A DNA stretch of 64,000 nucleotides from CAVYUC01 sp963783085 (GCA_963783085.1 CAWAMJ010000002.1:774337-838336); one strand, 5' to 3'; shown: positions 1-12,274, numbered from the stretch's first letter. Translations and numbers: made by a program. Notes: generated by a model from the sequence alone, not told the origin.

Positions 1-1
1 A

Positions 2-598
2 CGCTGGATCGACCGTACGGTGAAGATCAACAACATGAGCGACCAGGAGATGGCCCAGTATCTGAAAGATCATGCCGATCAATACCTTTCTCCTGACGGT
101 GAATTCTTTGTTGTGGTTGGTGGTCCGACTGCAGAATACGGAGGTCTGGAACATACCGAAGGCGGAATTACGCTGCACGACGGTGTGTTTATGCCGGGAG
201 TGGAACCATTGTACGATGACGAAGGCAACATAACCGGTTACAAAGAGCATCTTGGTTGTTGACATACGCCAACCATTCGCTATCAGGATTTTTACGGGTG
301 GGATTATACCCGCAACGCCACTTTCGACGCGGATTTTATTAAACTGAGGGAGATTTCAATCGCCTACCAGCTACCTTCGCTAACATCAATCGGGATACAA
401 AGCGCTACGCTGGCATTATACAGCCGTAACATTATATTGTGGACCAAAGCCAAAGTTGGTATCGACCCGGAAATGGCTTTCCAACCGGAAGGCAGCGTAC
501 AGGGACAAAGCGGAATCATGTTTAAACAAGGGATCGAACGTTTTAACGTTACGCCGTGGACAATTCCGGTTGGTCTGAAGTTGAATGTAAATTTTTAA
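2..598 (+). pseudogene. SusC-type TonB-dependent receptor, C-terminal end (first SusC), in-frame stop
   Basis: This is the last ~198 codons of an outer-membrane SusC-type receptor that imports oligosaccharides with energy from TonB; the rest lies left of the window. The frame is open from the edge to the TAA at 596-598. The SusC barrel end is recognisable (FIKLREISIAYQLP, YSRNIILWTK, GIDPEMAF, final NVNF) and closely resembles the end of the intact SusC at 29943-33347. A TGA at 260-262 interrupts it, yet the same frame resumes at once. Dropping one T near 257 and adding one base near 264 gives a sensible GVDNTPTIRYQD, so a compensating indel pair is more likely than a true nonsense mutation. 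The SusD partner starts 19 bp downstream. Confidence 0.85.
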
Positions 599-617
599 AC
601 TCATAAACTGATAAATT

Positions 618-2315
618 ATGAAATCACAATATAAATTGCTACTGGTTCTAATCACAGTAATTCTTGCATCGTGCCAGGATTTAACCGAGCTGAATGTGAA
701 TCCCAATGGAGTGGATCCGGCTTCAGTGAATCCCGATTTGCTGGTAACGACTGTAATTACAGAAACAGCCAATCCTTATCTGAGGAACGGGTATAACGAA
801 AATCTGGCTGGTGTTATGCAATACATCCAGAAAAATGGCTGGAGTTCGGGCGTGAACAATTTCGATTGGATTGGCGAGTCGTCCTGGAGTGGTTACTACA
901 ATACACTCCGAAATATTGACCATCTGTATAAACGGGCAGAAGAAGAGGGAATGGAATTCCATCAGGGAATTGCGCTGGTGCTGAAATCATTTAATTTTGG
1001 TGTAATCACCGATGGATGGGGAGCTGCACCTTATACCAATGCGTTGAATGCACCCAATGGTGAACAGAACGATTTGTTCCCTGCCTTCGATTCTCAGGAA
1101 ACCATCTATAAAGGAATTCTCGAGGATTTAAAAACCGCGAATACGTTGTTGTCGAAACCGAAGGGGGCTTACATCGGAATCAACGAGGATGCGGATGTTT
1201 TATACAACGGCGATCCGGCGAAATGGAGAAAATTTGCCAATTCGCTGATGCTGAGATATTATATGCGGCTTTCAGAAAAATTGCCGGACTTTGCAAAATC
1301 AGGTATTGAAGAAATCGTTTCAAATCCGGGTACTTTCCCAATTTTTACGTCGAACGATGACGATGCTACCATGAGTTATGTAGGAACATCGAATGACGAC
1401 TCGTGGCCGGCCAATACCACATTCGACAACAGCGAAAGTAATTTCAGCCGGATTCAATTGGGTGCAGGTCTGCGCGACGTTCTGGTTGATTATAATGATC
1501 CGCGCCTGCCCGTTTGGTTCAACAAAGTGAAAGTTAAAATCACCGTTTCCGACGAGCACGCCGCCGAAGGCGATGACGTAACTGTGGACGGAGTGCGCTA
1601 CCTGACTCCTTCCTATGTTGCCGAACAAGGGTACGTGATTTACAACGAGGATACCTGGCAAACTGCTTCCGAAAACGGAACCACCATCATCGATACCATG
1701 GAATATGTCGGAATCCCGACTGCGGTGGTTGGTTACGAACCTTACAATTACAATTTGAATCCAAGCCCAACGCAGGGTGGTTACAACCAGCATGTTTCCG
1801 CATTGGACGATAAATACCGGGATGCTGCCGGGCCCATGTTAAAAGCACGTTTGATGTCGTATGCCGAAGTTTGTTTTATTTTGGCAGAAGCAGCGCAAAA
1901 AGGCTGGTCGGTAGGTTCGCAGCAGGAATGGTATGAAAAAGGCGTTCAGGCATCTTTGGAAACCTGGGGCGTGGGCGATCAGTTTGATGAATACATCGCA
2001 ACTGACGGTGTAGCTTACAATGGCTCGCTGGAACAAATCATGACGCAAAAATGGATTGCCAACTGGACCAATGCAACCGAAGCCTGGAACGACTGGAGAA
2101 GAACAGGCCTTCCGAATCTTGAATTTGGCGCCCGCGGACGGCGCGACGCAATGCCCATTCGCTACCGGTACGATGCCAACGAAAAAAACAGAAATGCTGA
2201 TAATTATGCTGCGGCTATCGATGGTCTCGAACAAACTCAGTATACCGGCGAGGACGGAAACGACAGCGCCTGGTCAAAAATCTGGCTGTTGCAGGGAACG
2301 GGTAAACCTTATTAG
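618..2315 (+). CDS. SusD/RagB-family glycan-binding lipoprotein (first SusD)
   Basis: This surface lipoprotein of 565 residues caps the SusC channel and captures glycan. It starts with a lipoprotein signal (about 16 residues, lipobox ILASC) followed by QDLTELNVNPNGVDP, the typical start of the SusD-like subgroup with TPR helices. Blocks such as WSGYYNTLRNIDHL, KWRKFANSLMLRYYMRLS, the C-terminal WNDWRRTGLPNL and the ending LLQGTGKPY are shared almost word for word with the second SusD at 33357-35018. The two are therefore paralogues from a duplicated SusCD unit. It is co-oriented with the SusC end 19 bp upstream and is followed by a strong hairpin terminator, so the SusCD transcript probably ends here. 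The reading frame is intact. Confidence 0.95.
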   Translation: MKSQYKLLLVLITVILASCQDLTELNVNPNGVDPASVNPDLLVTTVITETANPYLRNGYNENLAGVMQYIQKNGWSSGVNNFDWIGESSWSGYYNTLRNIDHLYKRAEEEGMEFHQGIALVLKSFNFGVITDGWGAAPYTNALNAPNGEQNDLFPAFDSQETIYKGILEDLKTANTLLSKPKGAYIGINEDADVLYNGDPAKWRKFANSLMLRYYMRLSEKLPDFAKSGIEEIVSNPGTFPIFTSNDDDATMSYVGTSNDDSWPANTTFDNSESNFSRIQLGAGLRDVLVDYNDPRLPVWFNKVKVKITVSDEHAAEGDDVTVDGVRYLTPSYVAEQGYVIYNEDTWQTASENGTTIIDTMEYVGIPTAVVGYEPYNYNLNPSPTQGGYNQHVSALDDKYRDAAGPMLKARLMSYAEVCFILAEAAQKGWSVGSQQEWYEKGVQASLETWGVGDQFDEYIATDGVAYNGSLEQIMTQKWIANWTNATEAWNDWRRTGLPNLEFGARGRRDAMPIRYRYDANEKNRNADNYAAAIDGLEQTQYTGEDGNDSAWSKIWLLQGTGKPY

Positions 2316-2346
2316 AATATGAATTAATCCGGTTTTTGACATCTTG

Positions 2347-2395
2347 AAAAATCTGGCGGTTTTTACCCTTGATGAAAGGGAACTGCCAGATTTTT
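2347..2395. terminator. hairpin terminator after first SusD
   Basis: Arms AAAAATCTGGC (2347-2357) and GCCAGATTTTT (2385-2395) pair over 11 bp. An inner CCCTT/AAGGG-type stem follows, and a run of seven T closes the right side (2391-2397). The A-run on the left means it could also stop transcripts from the other side. It separates the SusCD pair from the next gene. Confidence 0.75.
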
Positions 2396-2483
2396 TTCCT
2401 GACATCGGGCATTTTCCATCCGTTTTATTTGAAAAGTTTCAGGTGCCTAAACCTTAAATATCCAATCGATCATTATTAAAACC

Positions 2484-4733
2484 ATGAATAAAAAAACAAA
2501 AAACAACCTGCTGATTTTATTGCTTCTGATCTTCGGAATAACTGCGTCTCAACTTGTGCAGGCACAACGCAGCAAGGTATATCAATCCGATGTGCCTTTC
2601 ACCCAGGAATTCAGCATAAAGTATGAATTTGATAATCCGCGCGTTACGCTGAAGAAAGTGGTTGCCGACCGCAATGGATACATCCAGGTTTTGTCTTCAC
2701 AAGGATTGCTGCGGCCCAGGGCAGGTCAGATGTTGTTTCCGGGATCACTGGTGAAAGATGTACAGTACCGCCCCACTTCCGATAAAGGAATTACCGACAT
2801 TGGCGTTTATAAAAATGAGTTGATTTACCTCGACGATGAAGCGGTGTTCAGCAATGCCTGGGCCGGTAATTTGTTTTCGCGGCACAACCTGCCCAATGCC
2901 GGATTATTTGCCGCCGGAAACGATTTTACATTTTTAATTTCCAACGGGATGGAGTTGAATCTTTTAAAAGATTCGGAAACGCAATGGAAAGGAACGGCTG
3001 ACGGAACTGTGAGTTGAAATAAAATTCGATGCCGTTAATAACCTGTTCTGGATTTTGAGTGATAACTCGGTTTCAGCTTTTTCACCTTCAACCAAAAAAT
3101 TGGAAAAAGTAGCTGATAATTCAGAAATCACGTGTATTGAACTAGCTGGTGATCATTTGTTTGCCGGAACAAAGGATGGGTATTTTGAAATAGATACCAA
3201 AACAAAAAAACAGGTTGGTCCGGTACATAAAAAGTTGCCATGGACGGAAATCACCACCATTCGCGAAATCGATGGAAAAGTGTGGTTTGGTTCAACCTGG
3301 GGAGCTTTTATGTTGAAAGACGATGGTGAGTTTAGTTATTACGCCGGTAAAAGATGGATTCCATCGGACACTGTGGCAGACATTGCAAAGGGGCCGGAAA
3401 ATTCGAGTCTTAATTCTTACCGACAAAGGATTGGGGCAAATTCAGCGCAAAGAAATGACGATGTACGATAAAGCCATGTTTTTTGAAAAACAGGTGAGAG
3501 AGCGCCACATCCGGTTTGGCTTTAATTCCACCGTGTCAGGCATGACAAACGGAGACGTAACCACCGGCAGTCTGGAAACTTCGGACAACGACGGCTTGTG
3601 GACTTCGATGTATCTCGCAGGTGAAGTATTTCGTTATGCAGTTACCCATTCCGATGAGGCTTTGCAAAATATTCGCAGTGCCATGGATGCCATGGAACGG
3701 TTGTACACCATCAACCCGATTCCCGGTTTTCCTTCAAGATCGTTTGAAAGACGCGGCTATAAATACAACGACAAACCGTGGCGACGTGCTGAAGATCCGG
3801 AATGGGACTGGAAATCGACCACCAGCAGCGACGAAGCCATCGGACATATTTTCGCTTTTGGCGCCATCGCTGAACTGGTAGATGTGCCGGAATTAAAGGA
3901 CCGGGCTGTAATGCTGATTGACACGCTGATGTCCACCATTCTGAAAAATGATTATTATATGATCGACTGGAATGGAAAGCCAACCCAGTGGGGACGATGG
4001 AATCCGGATTATGTAAATGCCCGCCCAAAAATGGTAGGCGACCGGAAAATCAATTCATCGAATTTTATTGCGATGTTGCAAACGGCTTATCATTTCACTA
4101 AAAAGGAAAAATACAAAGACGCTGCTTTTAAACTCATGGACAAATTTGGTTACCTCGATAACCTGATGCGCCCGATGAGTGAAATTGGCCATGCTCCCGC
4201 AGATGCCGATCCATTAAGCAAAAACCTTTCCGACGGCTGGAACCACTCTGATGACGAAATGTATTACTGTGGCTATTGGGGACTGTACCGTTATGCGTTC
4301 AACAAAAAACTAAAAGAAATGTACAAAAAAGCCATTGTCAGATCATTGGGAAACTGAACGGCCTGAAAAAGAAGGTCTGTGGAACATTATGACGGCCATT
4401 GTTGGGGATGAAAATTACGATTTCGACGAAGCCATCTGGTATTTGCAGGGTTATCCGCTCGATTTAACCGATTGGACGGTAATGAACAGTCAGCGAAAAG
4501 ACATCGAAAAAGTGGAACCTGATTTCAGGCGACAAACCATAAAAGAAGTGCTTCCTCCGCAAGAGTTGCGGATTTCACGGCATAATGCCAATCGTTTTGA
4601 TTTGGACAGCCGCGGGGAAGGACGCTCGGAATACAGCGCCGGCGATATCTGGCTTTTGCCTTACTGGATTGGTCGCTACCTTAAAGTAATTGGCGAACCT
4701 GTACAAAACGAAAAATATCAAAAATTTAATTAA
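2484..4733 (+). pseudogene. secreted beta-propeller / alpha-helical barrel protein, three frameshifts (paralogue of 23108-25414)
   Basis: Read across three frameshifts this is a ~750-residue secreted protein: a Sec signal peptide (MNKKTKNNLLILLLLIFGIT..., cut after VQAQ), about 300 residues of propeller-like repeats (for example KVWFGSTWGAFML), then a helical domain rich in aromatic and acidic residues (ETSDNDGLWTSMYLAGE, STTSSDEAIGH, KPTQWGRWNPDY). The helical part looks like an alpha/alpha toroid as in several glycosidases and lyases, but I cannot assign a known enzyme family. Frames change near 3012, 3400 and 4340. Each is repaired by removing one A (GTG-A-GTT, TCG-A-GTC, GTC-A-GAT), after which it aligns with the intact paralogue at 23108-25414. 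It lies between the first SusD and the GH106 cluster. Confidence 0.8.
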
Positions 4734-4773
4734 ACTTACCCCATGATTCACCCCTCCCCTAATTACACCAACT

Positions 4774-5055
4774 ATGAAACGAATTGCATTTGCAGCATTG
4801 TTTTTTCTAATTTCAGCCACAGGATTTTTGCAGTACCACAGTTACAGCGGCGGTAACAGCCCAACCACTTTCGAAAATATTCGTATTGAGAATCTGGATT
4901 GTAAGGAGGCCAAAGCCAAAGCAATAAGTATTGTGGGATTGCCCGAAATGCCCATCAGCAATGTGGAGCTCGAAAATGTTACCATTCACAAAGCGGGTGA
5001 AATGTCGGAAATTACCAACGTAAAAAACATGAATTGGAGCAATGTAAATTTTTAA
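4774..5055 (+). pseudogene. remnant of a secreted GH28 (polygalacturonase-like) protein: signal peptide joined to C-terminal tail
   Basis: The 93-codon frame starts with a clean Sec signal (MKRIAFAALFFLISATGF). About 20 residues in it jumps to YHSYSGGNSPTTFENIRIENLDC..., ISIVGLPEMPISNVELENVTI, ending in NVNF. The second part is the usual last two or three coils of a GH28 right-handed beta-helix (pectin-degrading polygalacturonase/rhamnogalacturonan hydrolase group). About 350-400 residues of catalytic helix expected between the two parts are missing, so no active site remains. The frame itself is clean, so this looks like an internal deletion (real, or an assembly collapse) rather than a base error. 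Its presence supports a pectic substrate for the locus. It could conceivably be a small secreted protein in its own right. Confidence 0.6.
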
Positions 5056-5172
5056 CCAGAGCCAGTTTTGTATCAGCTTCAGAATGTAGCATTGTCATTC
5101 CGAATTTATTTCGGAATCTATTGTTTAAGCTTATTAACATTAACGGCTAAAGCCTGTTTTTCACTTCAATTT

Positions 5173-5321
5173 TACCCCCGGCTTAAGCCGGGGGCAATAC
5201 AAACCAGCGATGAAAGGGCTTCAGCCATTAACATGGACCTTAAGGGTTTGAGTCGGTTTTATACCCCGGCTTAAGCCGGGGGCAATATAAACACCAGCGA
5301 TGAAAGGGCTTCAGCCATTAA
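5173..5321. repeat. two copies of a ~59-bp intergenic palindromic repeat
   Basis: Copy 1 (5173-5231) and copy 2 (5262-5321) share a palindrome, then CAATA(C/T)A, then CCAGCGATGAAAGGGCTTC and AGCCATTAA. The palindromes are CCCCCGGCTTAAGCCGGGGG (5175-5194, 20 bp perfect) and an 18-bp version (5264-5281). They fill the 396-bp gap between the GH28 remnant and the first GH106 gene, where I see no coding capacity. A related GGCTAAAGCC motif sits at about 5143. Such elements are common between Bacteroidota genes; their role here is unknown. Confidence 0.8.
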
Positions 5322-5451
5322 TACGGACTTTGATTGGACACTAATAATAAATTTTGAGTGAATTGCCTGATAGGAGCGTAATAGAATTGTATATTAACGA
5401 ATATTTTTCATGAAGATCGAAACCAAAGTTTAATGTATTGAACCAAAGCCA

Positions 5452-8400
5452 ATGAACTGTCGCCATAATTTTGTCCATTTTTCACCCTCTTTTAAACTGA
5501 AGAATTTATTTCAGCTTTTCCGGTTTAGCTAACGGGATACTTTTATTATCGATCTCATGGATTGTGCTGAGTTGCTCGAATCCAACGGTTGACTCGCTAA
5601 AACAAGGTTTCAAAAATCCGCCGGATTCGGCGCGACCGGGTGTGTACTGGTATTTTATGGACGGCAATTTATCGCGCGAAGGCATGACCAAAGACCTTGA
5701 ATCGATGAAAGCCGCTGGCATCGGGAATGTGTTGTTTCTGGAAGTGAACGTTGGCGTTCCCCGCGGGAAAGTTGACTTTTTAAGCGATGAATGGCAGGAT
5801 TTATTTAAACATGCGGTAAAAGAGTGCGAGCGACTGGGAATCGAATTAACGCTTGGCTCCGGTCCGGGCTGGGCAGGAAGCGGTGGTCCGTGGGTAAAAC
5901 CGGAACAGTCGATGCGGCATTTGGTGGCTTCCTCAACGTCAGGTAAAAGGATCGTCTCAATTTCATAACAACGTTGCCCATTCCGCCCCCGCGCGAGCCT
6001 TATTTTGGCGAAGGTGCTTTAACCGAATCGCTAAAAAAACAGTGGCAAAATTATTATGAAGATGTGGTTGTACTGGCGTTTCCAACCCCAAAAAACAACA
6101 GTAAAATTCCCGATATTGATGAAAAGGCATTGGTTTACCGTGCTCCATATACGTCGCGAAAAGGTGTAAAACCATACCTGCCGGCACCGGCCAAATTCGA
6201 AACCAGTCCCGGATCAGCCATCGATACTTCAAAAATTGTTGATTTGTCAGATAAGTTGCAGCCCGACGGAACGCTGAACTGGAAAGTACCTGAAGGAAAC
6301 TGGACGGTTATGCGTTTCGGATTAAGAAATAATGGTGCGGTTACCCGGCCAGCTCCTCAGCCGGGGTTGGGGTTTGAAGTGGATAAGTTCGATACCACCG
6401 ATTTTAACTGGCATTACAACCACTACATTGGCAAACTGTTAAAAAAAGTAGGGCCGCGTGAGGCGGGTACAACCGGCGGCTGGACCATGATTCACATCGA
6501 CAGTTGGGAGATGGGAGCACAAAACTGGTCGGATCATTTTCGCGAAGAATTTATAAAAAGACGAAAATACGATCCGCTGAAATTTCTTCCCACCTACACC
6601 GGCGATATTGTGGAAAGTCGTGAAATGAGCGAACGTTTTCTTTGGGATGTCCGGCAAACCGCCATGGAACTGGTGCTTGAAAATCATGCCGGCCATTTTA
6701 AGGAACTTGGCAGAAGAAACGGAATGACACTTTCCATCGAGCCTTACGATATGAATCCCACAGCCGATCTTGATTTGGGCGCGGTGGCCGATGTTCCCAT
6801 GTGCGAATTCTGGAGCAAAGGGCTTGGGTTTAACTCGTCGTTTAGTTGTATCGAAGCTACATCTATTGCCCATGTGTACGGCCGACCAGTGGTTGCCGCC
6901 GAAGCATTTACTGCCGATGGAAATGAAAAATGGACCCGCTATCCCGGCAACATGAAAAATCAGGGCGACTGGGCATTTTGTATGGGAATTAACAAATTTG
7001 TTTACCACACTTTTGCGCATCATCCGTTAAATGATAGTCTCAGGCCGGGAATGACCATGGGGCCTTACGGCGTGCATTGGGATCGCGGTCAGACCTGGTG
7101 GCCCATGGCCAGCGCTTATCACAAATATGTTACCCGCTGTCAGTTTGTGTTGCGGCAGGGACGAACGGTAGCCGATATTTTATACCTGGCACCCGAGGGG
7201 GCGCCACATGTTTTCCGTCCTCCACATTCAGCGCTGGAAGGCGACGAGGTACTGCCAGACAAACGTGGTTTTAATTTCGACGGGTGTTCTCCGCTGGCAC
7301 TGATAAAACGTGCCGATGTAAAAGACAACCGGATTGTATTTCCGGGAGGCGCTTCATATCGCATTCTGGTTCTTCCAAACATGCAAACCATGACTCCTGA
7401 ATTACTTCGGAAGATTGAATATTTGTTGAAAAATGGGGCAATGATAGTAGGTACTCCACCGCTTCAATCGCCCAGTCTTGTCAATTATCCCGAATGCGAT
7501 GCTGAGGTAAAACAATTGGCTAACCAGATTTGGGGTGATACAAAAGTCCCTGCTCAGGAAAAAATAATTGATTATGGAGAAGGAAAACTTTTTTGGGGCG
7601 GAAGTTATACCCAAACAGAAGCGGACGAACTGTTCCCGAATTACAACAGCACAGCCGCGTTGCTAAAAGCATTGGGTGCAAAAGAAGATTTTGCCTCAAC
7701 CGGAGGCGTGCGTTATACCCACCGGACAACTGAAAACAAAGACATCTATTTTATTTCCAACCGCACCGACTCAACGCTGAACGCAGATTGTACTTTTCGT
7801 GCTGCGTCCGATGTTCCTGAATTATGGGACCCGGTTACCGGTGAAACGCGCGTGTTAACCAACTATTCCATAAAAAACGGGCAAACAACCATCCCGCTTT
7901 CGTTCGACAAAGCCCAAAGCTTTTTTGTTGTTTTCAGCAAACAGGGGAAAGCGATAAATCACACCGTGGCGTTGAGGCCCAATTTTCCCGAAATAAAAGA
8001 ACGACAGGAACTGGAAGGAAGCTGGCAGGTTTCTTTTGATCCGCAGTGGGGTGGGCCCGAAAAGGTAATTTTTAATAAACTGACCGATTGGTCAGAGAAT
8101 AAAAATGAAGGCATTCGATACTATTCGGGAAGAGCTACATACGCTAAAACCTTCGATGTTCCTGAACAGTTGTTGCACTCTAAAAATGCAGACATTTACC
8201 TCGATCTTGGTGTGGTGAAAAATATGGCCCGGATAAAACTGAACGGCAAAGATTTGGGCGTAGTCTGGACATCACCATGGCGTGTAAAAATAACCGGAGC
8301 GGTTCAATCCAAAAACAATAAGCTGGAAATTCAGGTGGCCAACCTTTGGGGAAACCGGTTAATTGGCGATGCACAACTTCCCGACGATGGCGTAAAAAAC

Positions 8401-8553
8401 GGCAAATGGCCCGGCTGGCTCCTGGAGAACAAACCCCGCACGAGCGGTCGGTTTGCATTCACGCCACGGCATTTTTACGATAAAAATGCACCTTTGCAAA
8501 GTTCGGGTTTGCTGGGGCCAGTAACATTGTATTCGTGCCGGGAAACACAATAA
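5452..8553 (+). pseudogene. GH106-family alpha-L-rhamnosidase-like lipoprotein no. 1 (two frameshifts)
   Basis: Reconstituted length is about 1,034 residues. The ATG at 5452 leads, after removal of one T near 5530, into a lipoprotein signal ending IVLSC. The GH106 barrel begins with GVYWYFMDGNLSREGMTKDLESM. A second break near 5955 (one base missing) precedes FITTLPIPPPREPYFG. DSWEMGAQNW (Glu codon 6508) and VAAEAFT (Glu codon 6901) are 131 residues apart, matching from memory the 132-residue spacing of catalytic acid and base in the characterised GH106 enzyme BT_0986. A C-terminal GH2-type sugar-binding jelly roll (IYLDLGVVKNMARIKLNGKD) closes the protein. It should remove terminal alpha-L-rhamnose outside the cytoplasm. 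It is the first of five GH106-type genes in a row. Confidence 0.85.
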
Positions 8554-8635
8554 AAAAGTGCGAATGCTTGTTTGGAATGCATAAAATTCAATACTTTGAA
8601 ACGCATAACAACATAAACCAACAACTGTAAAACCG

Positions 8636-11600
8636 ATGATGAAAAAAAATATTAAACTTCTTCCGATCATCATCCCTGAATTTCTTTTTTTATTCCTGTT
8701 ATTTCACGGATATCAGGTATTCCCGCAGTCCGTTTTGCCGGCAGGATATCCCGATCGCAGTCCGTCGGTTGATGTACTCCCCGGATTTATCCATCCTCCG
8801 CAAGGTTATGGTGAAGTTCCGTTTTACTGGTGGCAGGGCGACACTTTAACCCGCGAGCGCATGGAATGGGAACTCGATCAACTGCAAAACAGATGTATTT
8901 CCAGTTTGCAAATCAATTACAGCCATCTCGATTCGGGTGGCGTTACATACGGACTTTCGCGCCCCAGCCAGCCCGCTCTTTTTACCTCCGAATGGTGGAA
9001 TTTGTTTAAATGGTTTGCCACCGAAGCCCAAAAACGGGGAATGACAGTCAGCCTCAGTGATTATACCCTTGGCGTTGGACAAGGTTTTGCAATGGACGAA
9101 GCACGGGAGGAATTTCCGGAACTAAACGGAACAGAGTTGAAAGCAGAAACAGATACGGTCTCCGGAGAAATCAACCGGAAAATCCCCGATGACTTTTTAA
9201 ATGTTACGGCTTGTAAGATAAAGCCGGATAAAACGTTGGATACTGAAAGCAGAACCAATTTGCTTCCTTTTGTAAAAAACGGGATTTTGCATTACGATTT
9301 TGGCGGCGACAACTACCAGGTTACCTGTGTGTATAAAAAACGGATAATCCCGTCGTACGACCCGATGCACCCGCAAAGCGGCAAGGCTTACAACCACTAT
9401 TTTTTCGATAGATTTGAAAAAGAACTTCCTTCTGAAATTCCACATGCCCTCAATTTCTTTTTCTCCGACGAATTGAATTTCAGGCTGGGAAGGAATATCT
9501 GGAACAGTTATTTTGCCGGTGAATTCAAAAAAAGAAAAGGGTACGATATTGTTCCTTACCTCGATGCACTTTTTACTTCGATTGGCGATCGCACATCGAA
9601 AATCAGGCTCGATTATAACGATGTGGTGGTACAACTGAGTGAAGAAAATTTCTTTATTCCGGTTTACGAATGGCATCAGAGCAGAGGTTTGATTTTTGGC
9701 TGCGATCACGGCGGACGCGGAAAAGATGTGGCCGAATTTGGCGATTATTTCCGCACCCAGCGCTGGAACCAGGGGCCGGGCTCCGATCAGCCCATGCTTT
9801 CAAAAGATGTTATCAAAGCAAAGGTGGCTGCCTCCATTTCGCATTTGTACAATCGCCCGCGTGTGTGGCTCGAAGGTTTTCACAGCAGCGGTTGGGGAAC
9901 TTCATCGGCTGATGTTACCGATGCCATTTTTGCCAATTATGTTGCCGGTTACAACCTGCTGTCGTTTCATGGTTTGTATTATTCCACGCATGGAAGTTGG
10001 TGGGAATGGGCCCCGCCCGACAACCATTTCCGAATGCCTTACTGGAACCAAATGGAACCGCTGATGCAATGTGTTCAACGGTTATCTTATGTTCTGTCGC
10101 AGGGAAATCATGTGTGCGATGTAGCAATAATTTATCCTACCGAACCTGTAATTGCCGGCATGGACGGGCAAGAATCAGTTAGCACTGCCTTTAAAACCGG
10201 GAACTTACTTTACGACAAAGGCATCGATTTCGATTTTATCGATTTTGAATCGATTGCCCGGTCGGAGGTGACAGACGAAAAACTCTCCGTTTCGGGAGAG
10301 AACTACAAAATACTGGTTGTTCCGTCGATGAAAGCTGTTCGCTTTTCAACCTTGAAAAAACTGGAAGAATTTAAGAATGCGGGTGGAATAATTGTAAATA
10401 TTGGCGAACTTCCGCAAGCCTCGGAAAAATCGGGTTCGAACGACAAAGAATTGAACCGGCTGGTGGCCAAAATTTTTAACGGCAACGCAAATGTAATTCA
10501 GTGTAAAAATGCAGATGAGGTTCCCGCGGCACTGGCAAAACTAAAAAATCGTGATTTTAAGGTTCTCACCGAAATAACAGATCGTCCGTATGTAATGCAC
10601 CGAAAAGCGGGAAACCGCGATATTTATGCGTTGTATAATTTTTCGAAAGACAGTAAATGTTTTTTTAAGGCGAAAGGCGCGGTGCAACTTTGGAATCCGT
10701 GGAATGGCAAAATCGTTTCCCTTTCTCAGTTTGCTGAAGAAAAAGAGGATGGTACAGAAGTTACTCTACCCCTTTCAAAAACCGAAATTCAACTGATTGT
10801 TTTTAGCCGGGAGAAATCAAATCAAAACCGGGAACTAAAAGAACTTAACCGAACCAAAAGTGTGAAGCTGGTCACGCTTGATAATGACTGGGAATTTGAA
10901 TTGAAACCGTCGCTCGACAACCGGTGGGGCGATTACCAGCTTCCCGCAACAAACGAAATGATGGGCGCGCAGGTTCGGCAGTTATGTTTTAAAGAGAATG
11001 CCGAATATGATGGAGAAAAACCGGATTTCGAAAACTGGAAATCAATTACCTGTGGTTTTGGAACTCAATTTCTAAAACTTGGCCCGCTGCCGGATTTGCC
11101 CGGCGAGGAAAGATTGATAAAAATGATACCGGTGAATTTAACCGGTTCAATGGTTATCAATAACAAAAAATACGAATGGGAAAAATATAGTTTTTCATGG
11201 AAACAAGGTGTTGAAGGCGATTATGGCCATCAGGGTTACCATGGATTGAAAGGCGAAATGTATGATAGTTTTATCCGGTTGGGAGCGATTCGGGAAGACA
11301 AACACTCATTGTATCGAATTCCTGAAAAAACTGGTAATTTTTATGTTTTATATACGAATGTTATAGCTCCTTTTGATGGTGAATTCGACCTTCTTACCGG
11401 GAATGAAAAACCAGCGTTTTTATGGATAAATAGCGTAAAAACAAATTCGGACAGCCGGAAAGTGGAACTCAGAAAAGGCAAAAATTCTGTTCTTGCAGTA
11501 TTTAATAAAGCTTGCGAAACATACCTTGTTTTCAGAAATCCGAAAATGGAACGTCCCAAAAAACAACCAATTTCAATGCGCTGGTACAATGATTATGGTA

Positions 11601-12260
11601 TTTTGCCTTTCGACTGTTCTGCTGTAACAAATGCCCGGTCCGGACTTTACTCGTTTGAATCGGCGCCGGCATTGGAATCTTTTACTTTTTCAGCCTACGG
11701 AAAAGTAAAACTTTGGGTCGACGGGAAACCGCTCAATCCAATCGGTAACCGATAAAAACCCGGATGGATTAACCGCTTATAAAGCCATTGTTCGTGAACC
11801 AAAATCAACCGTTTCGCAGGTGGTTATGAAAATCGATTATCAGCCCGGATTTTCCGAAGGCGCTGCAATCCCGGAATTTTTTAAACAGACATGTGGTAAA
11901 GGAAATATTGTTTTGGGTGACTGGTCCGAAACCGACGGTTTGAAAGCTTACTCCGGTGGCGCCTGGTACCGGAAAACCATTCAATTAAATCAGGAGGAAC
12001 TGAACGGGAATATTTTTATCGATTTAGGCGACGTTGTATCTTCTGCCGAATTGTATCTGAACGGCAAAAGTGCGGGAATACGGCTTGCGCCCCCATTTAA
12101 ATTCGATGTTACCAATCTGGCAAAAACAGGAGCGAATAGAATCGAAATCTTGATTTACAATACATTATCAAATAATTTCACGGCTGTGCCAACAAGATAC
12201 AAAGGTTCAGCAAAGTCGGGATTAATCGGGCCGGTCCGTTTGGAAACAGAAACTTTTTAA
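8636..12260 (+). pseudogene. GH106-like glycoside hydrolase no. 2, divergent clade (one frameshift)
   Basis: A secreted protein of about 1,208 residues once one G is removed near 11742 (LNPI then VTDKNPDGLTAY). It has an N-terminal hydrophobic signal (LFLFLLFHGYQVFPQ) and then a GH106-type barrel start (VPFYWWQGDTLTRERMEWELDQL). In place of the DSxE motif it carries FFFSDELNF (Glu279) and VWLEGFHSSGWG (Glu413), 134 residues apart and in equivalent positions. This puts it in a different clade from genes 1, 3 and 4, so its sugar or linkage may differ. The extra length lies between the barrel and the C-terminal jelly roll (GNIFIDLGDVVSSAELYLNGKSAG). It starts 82 bp after gene 1 and precedes gene 3 by 14 bp, so co-transcription is likely. 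Confidence 0.78.
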
Positions 12261-12274
12261 ATAAAAACGGAATA

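Noticed and set aside
260..262. Selenocysteine or stop read-through in SusC
   Set aside because: SusC proteins are not selenoproteins, and a pair of single-base indels explains the TGA.
1320..1793. Minus-strand open frame of 157 codons
   Set aside because: It is antisense within the first SusD, with no recognisable domain.
3000..4345. Programmed ribosomal frameshifting in the propeller protein
   Set aside because: Three separate +1 shifts at non-slippery sites, each cured by removing a single A, and the intact paralogue needs no shift.
6439..7023. Minus-strand open frame of 194 codons
   Set aside because: It is antisense within the GH106 gene 1 barrel, where the plus strand encodes the conserved catalytic motifs.
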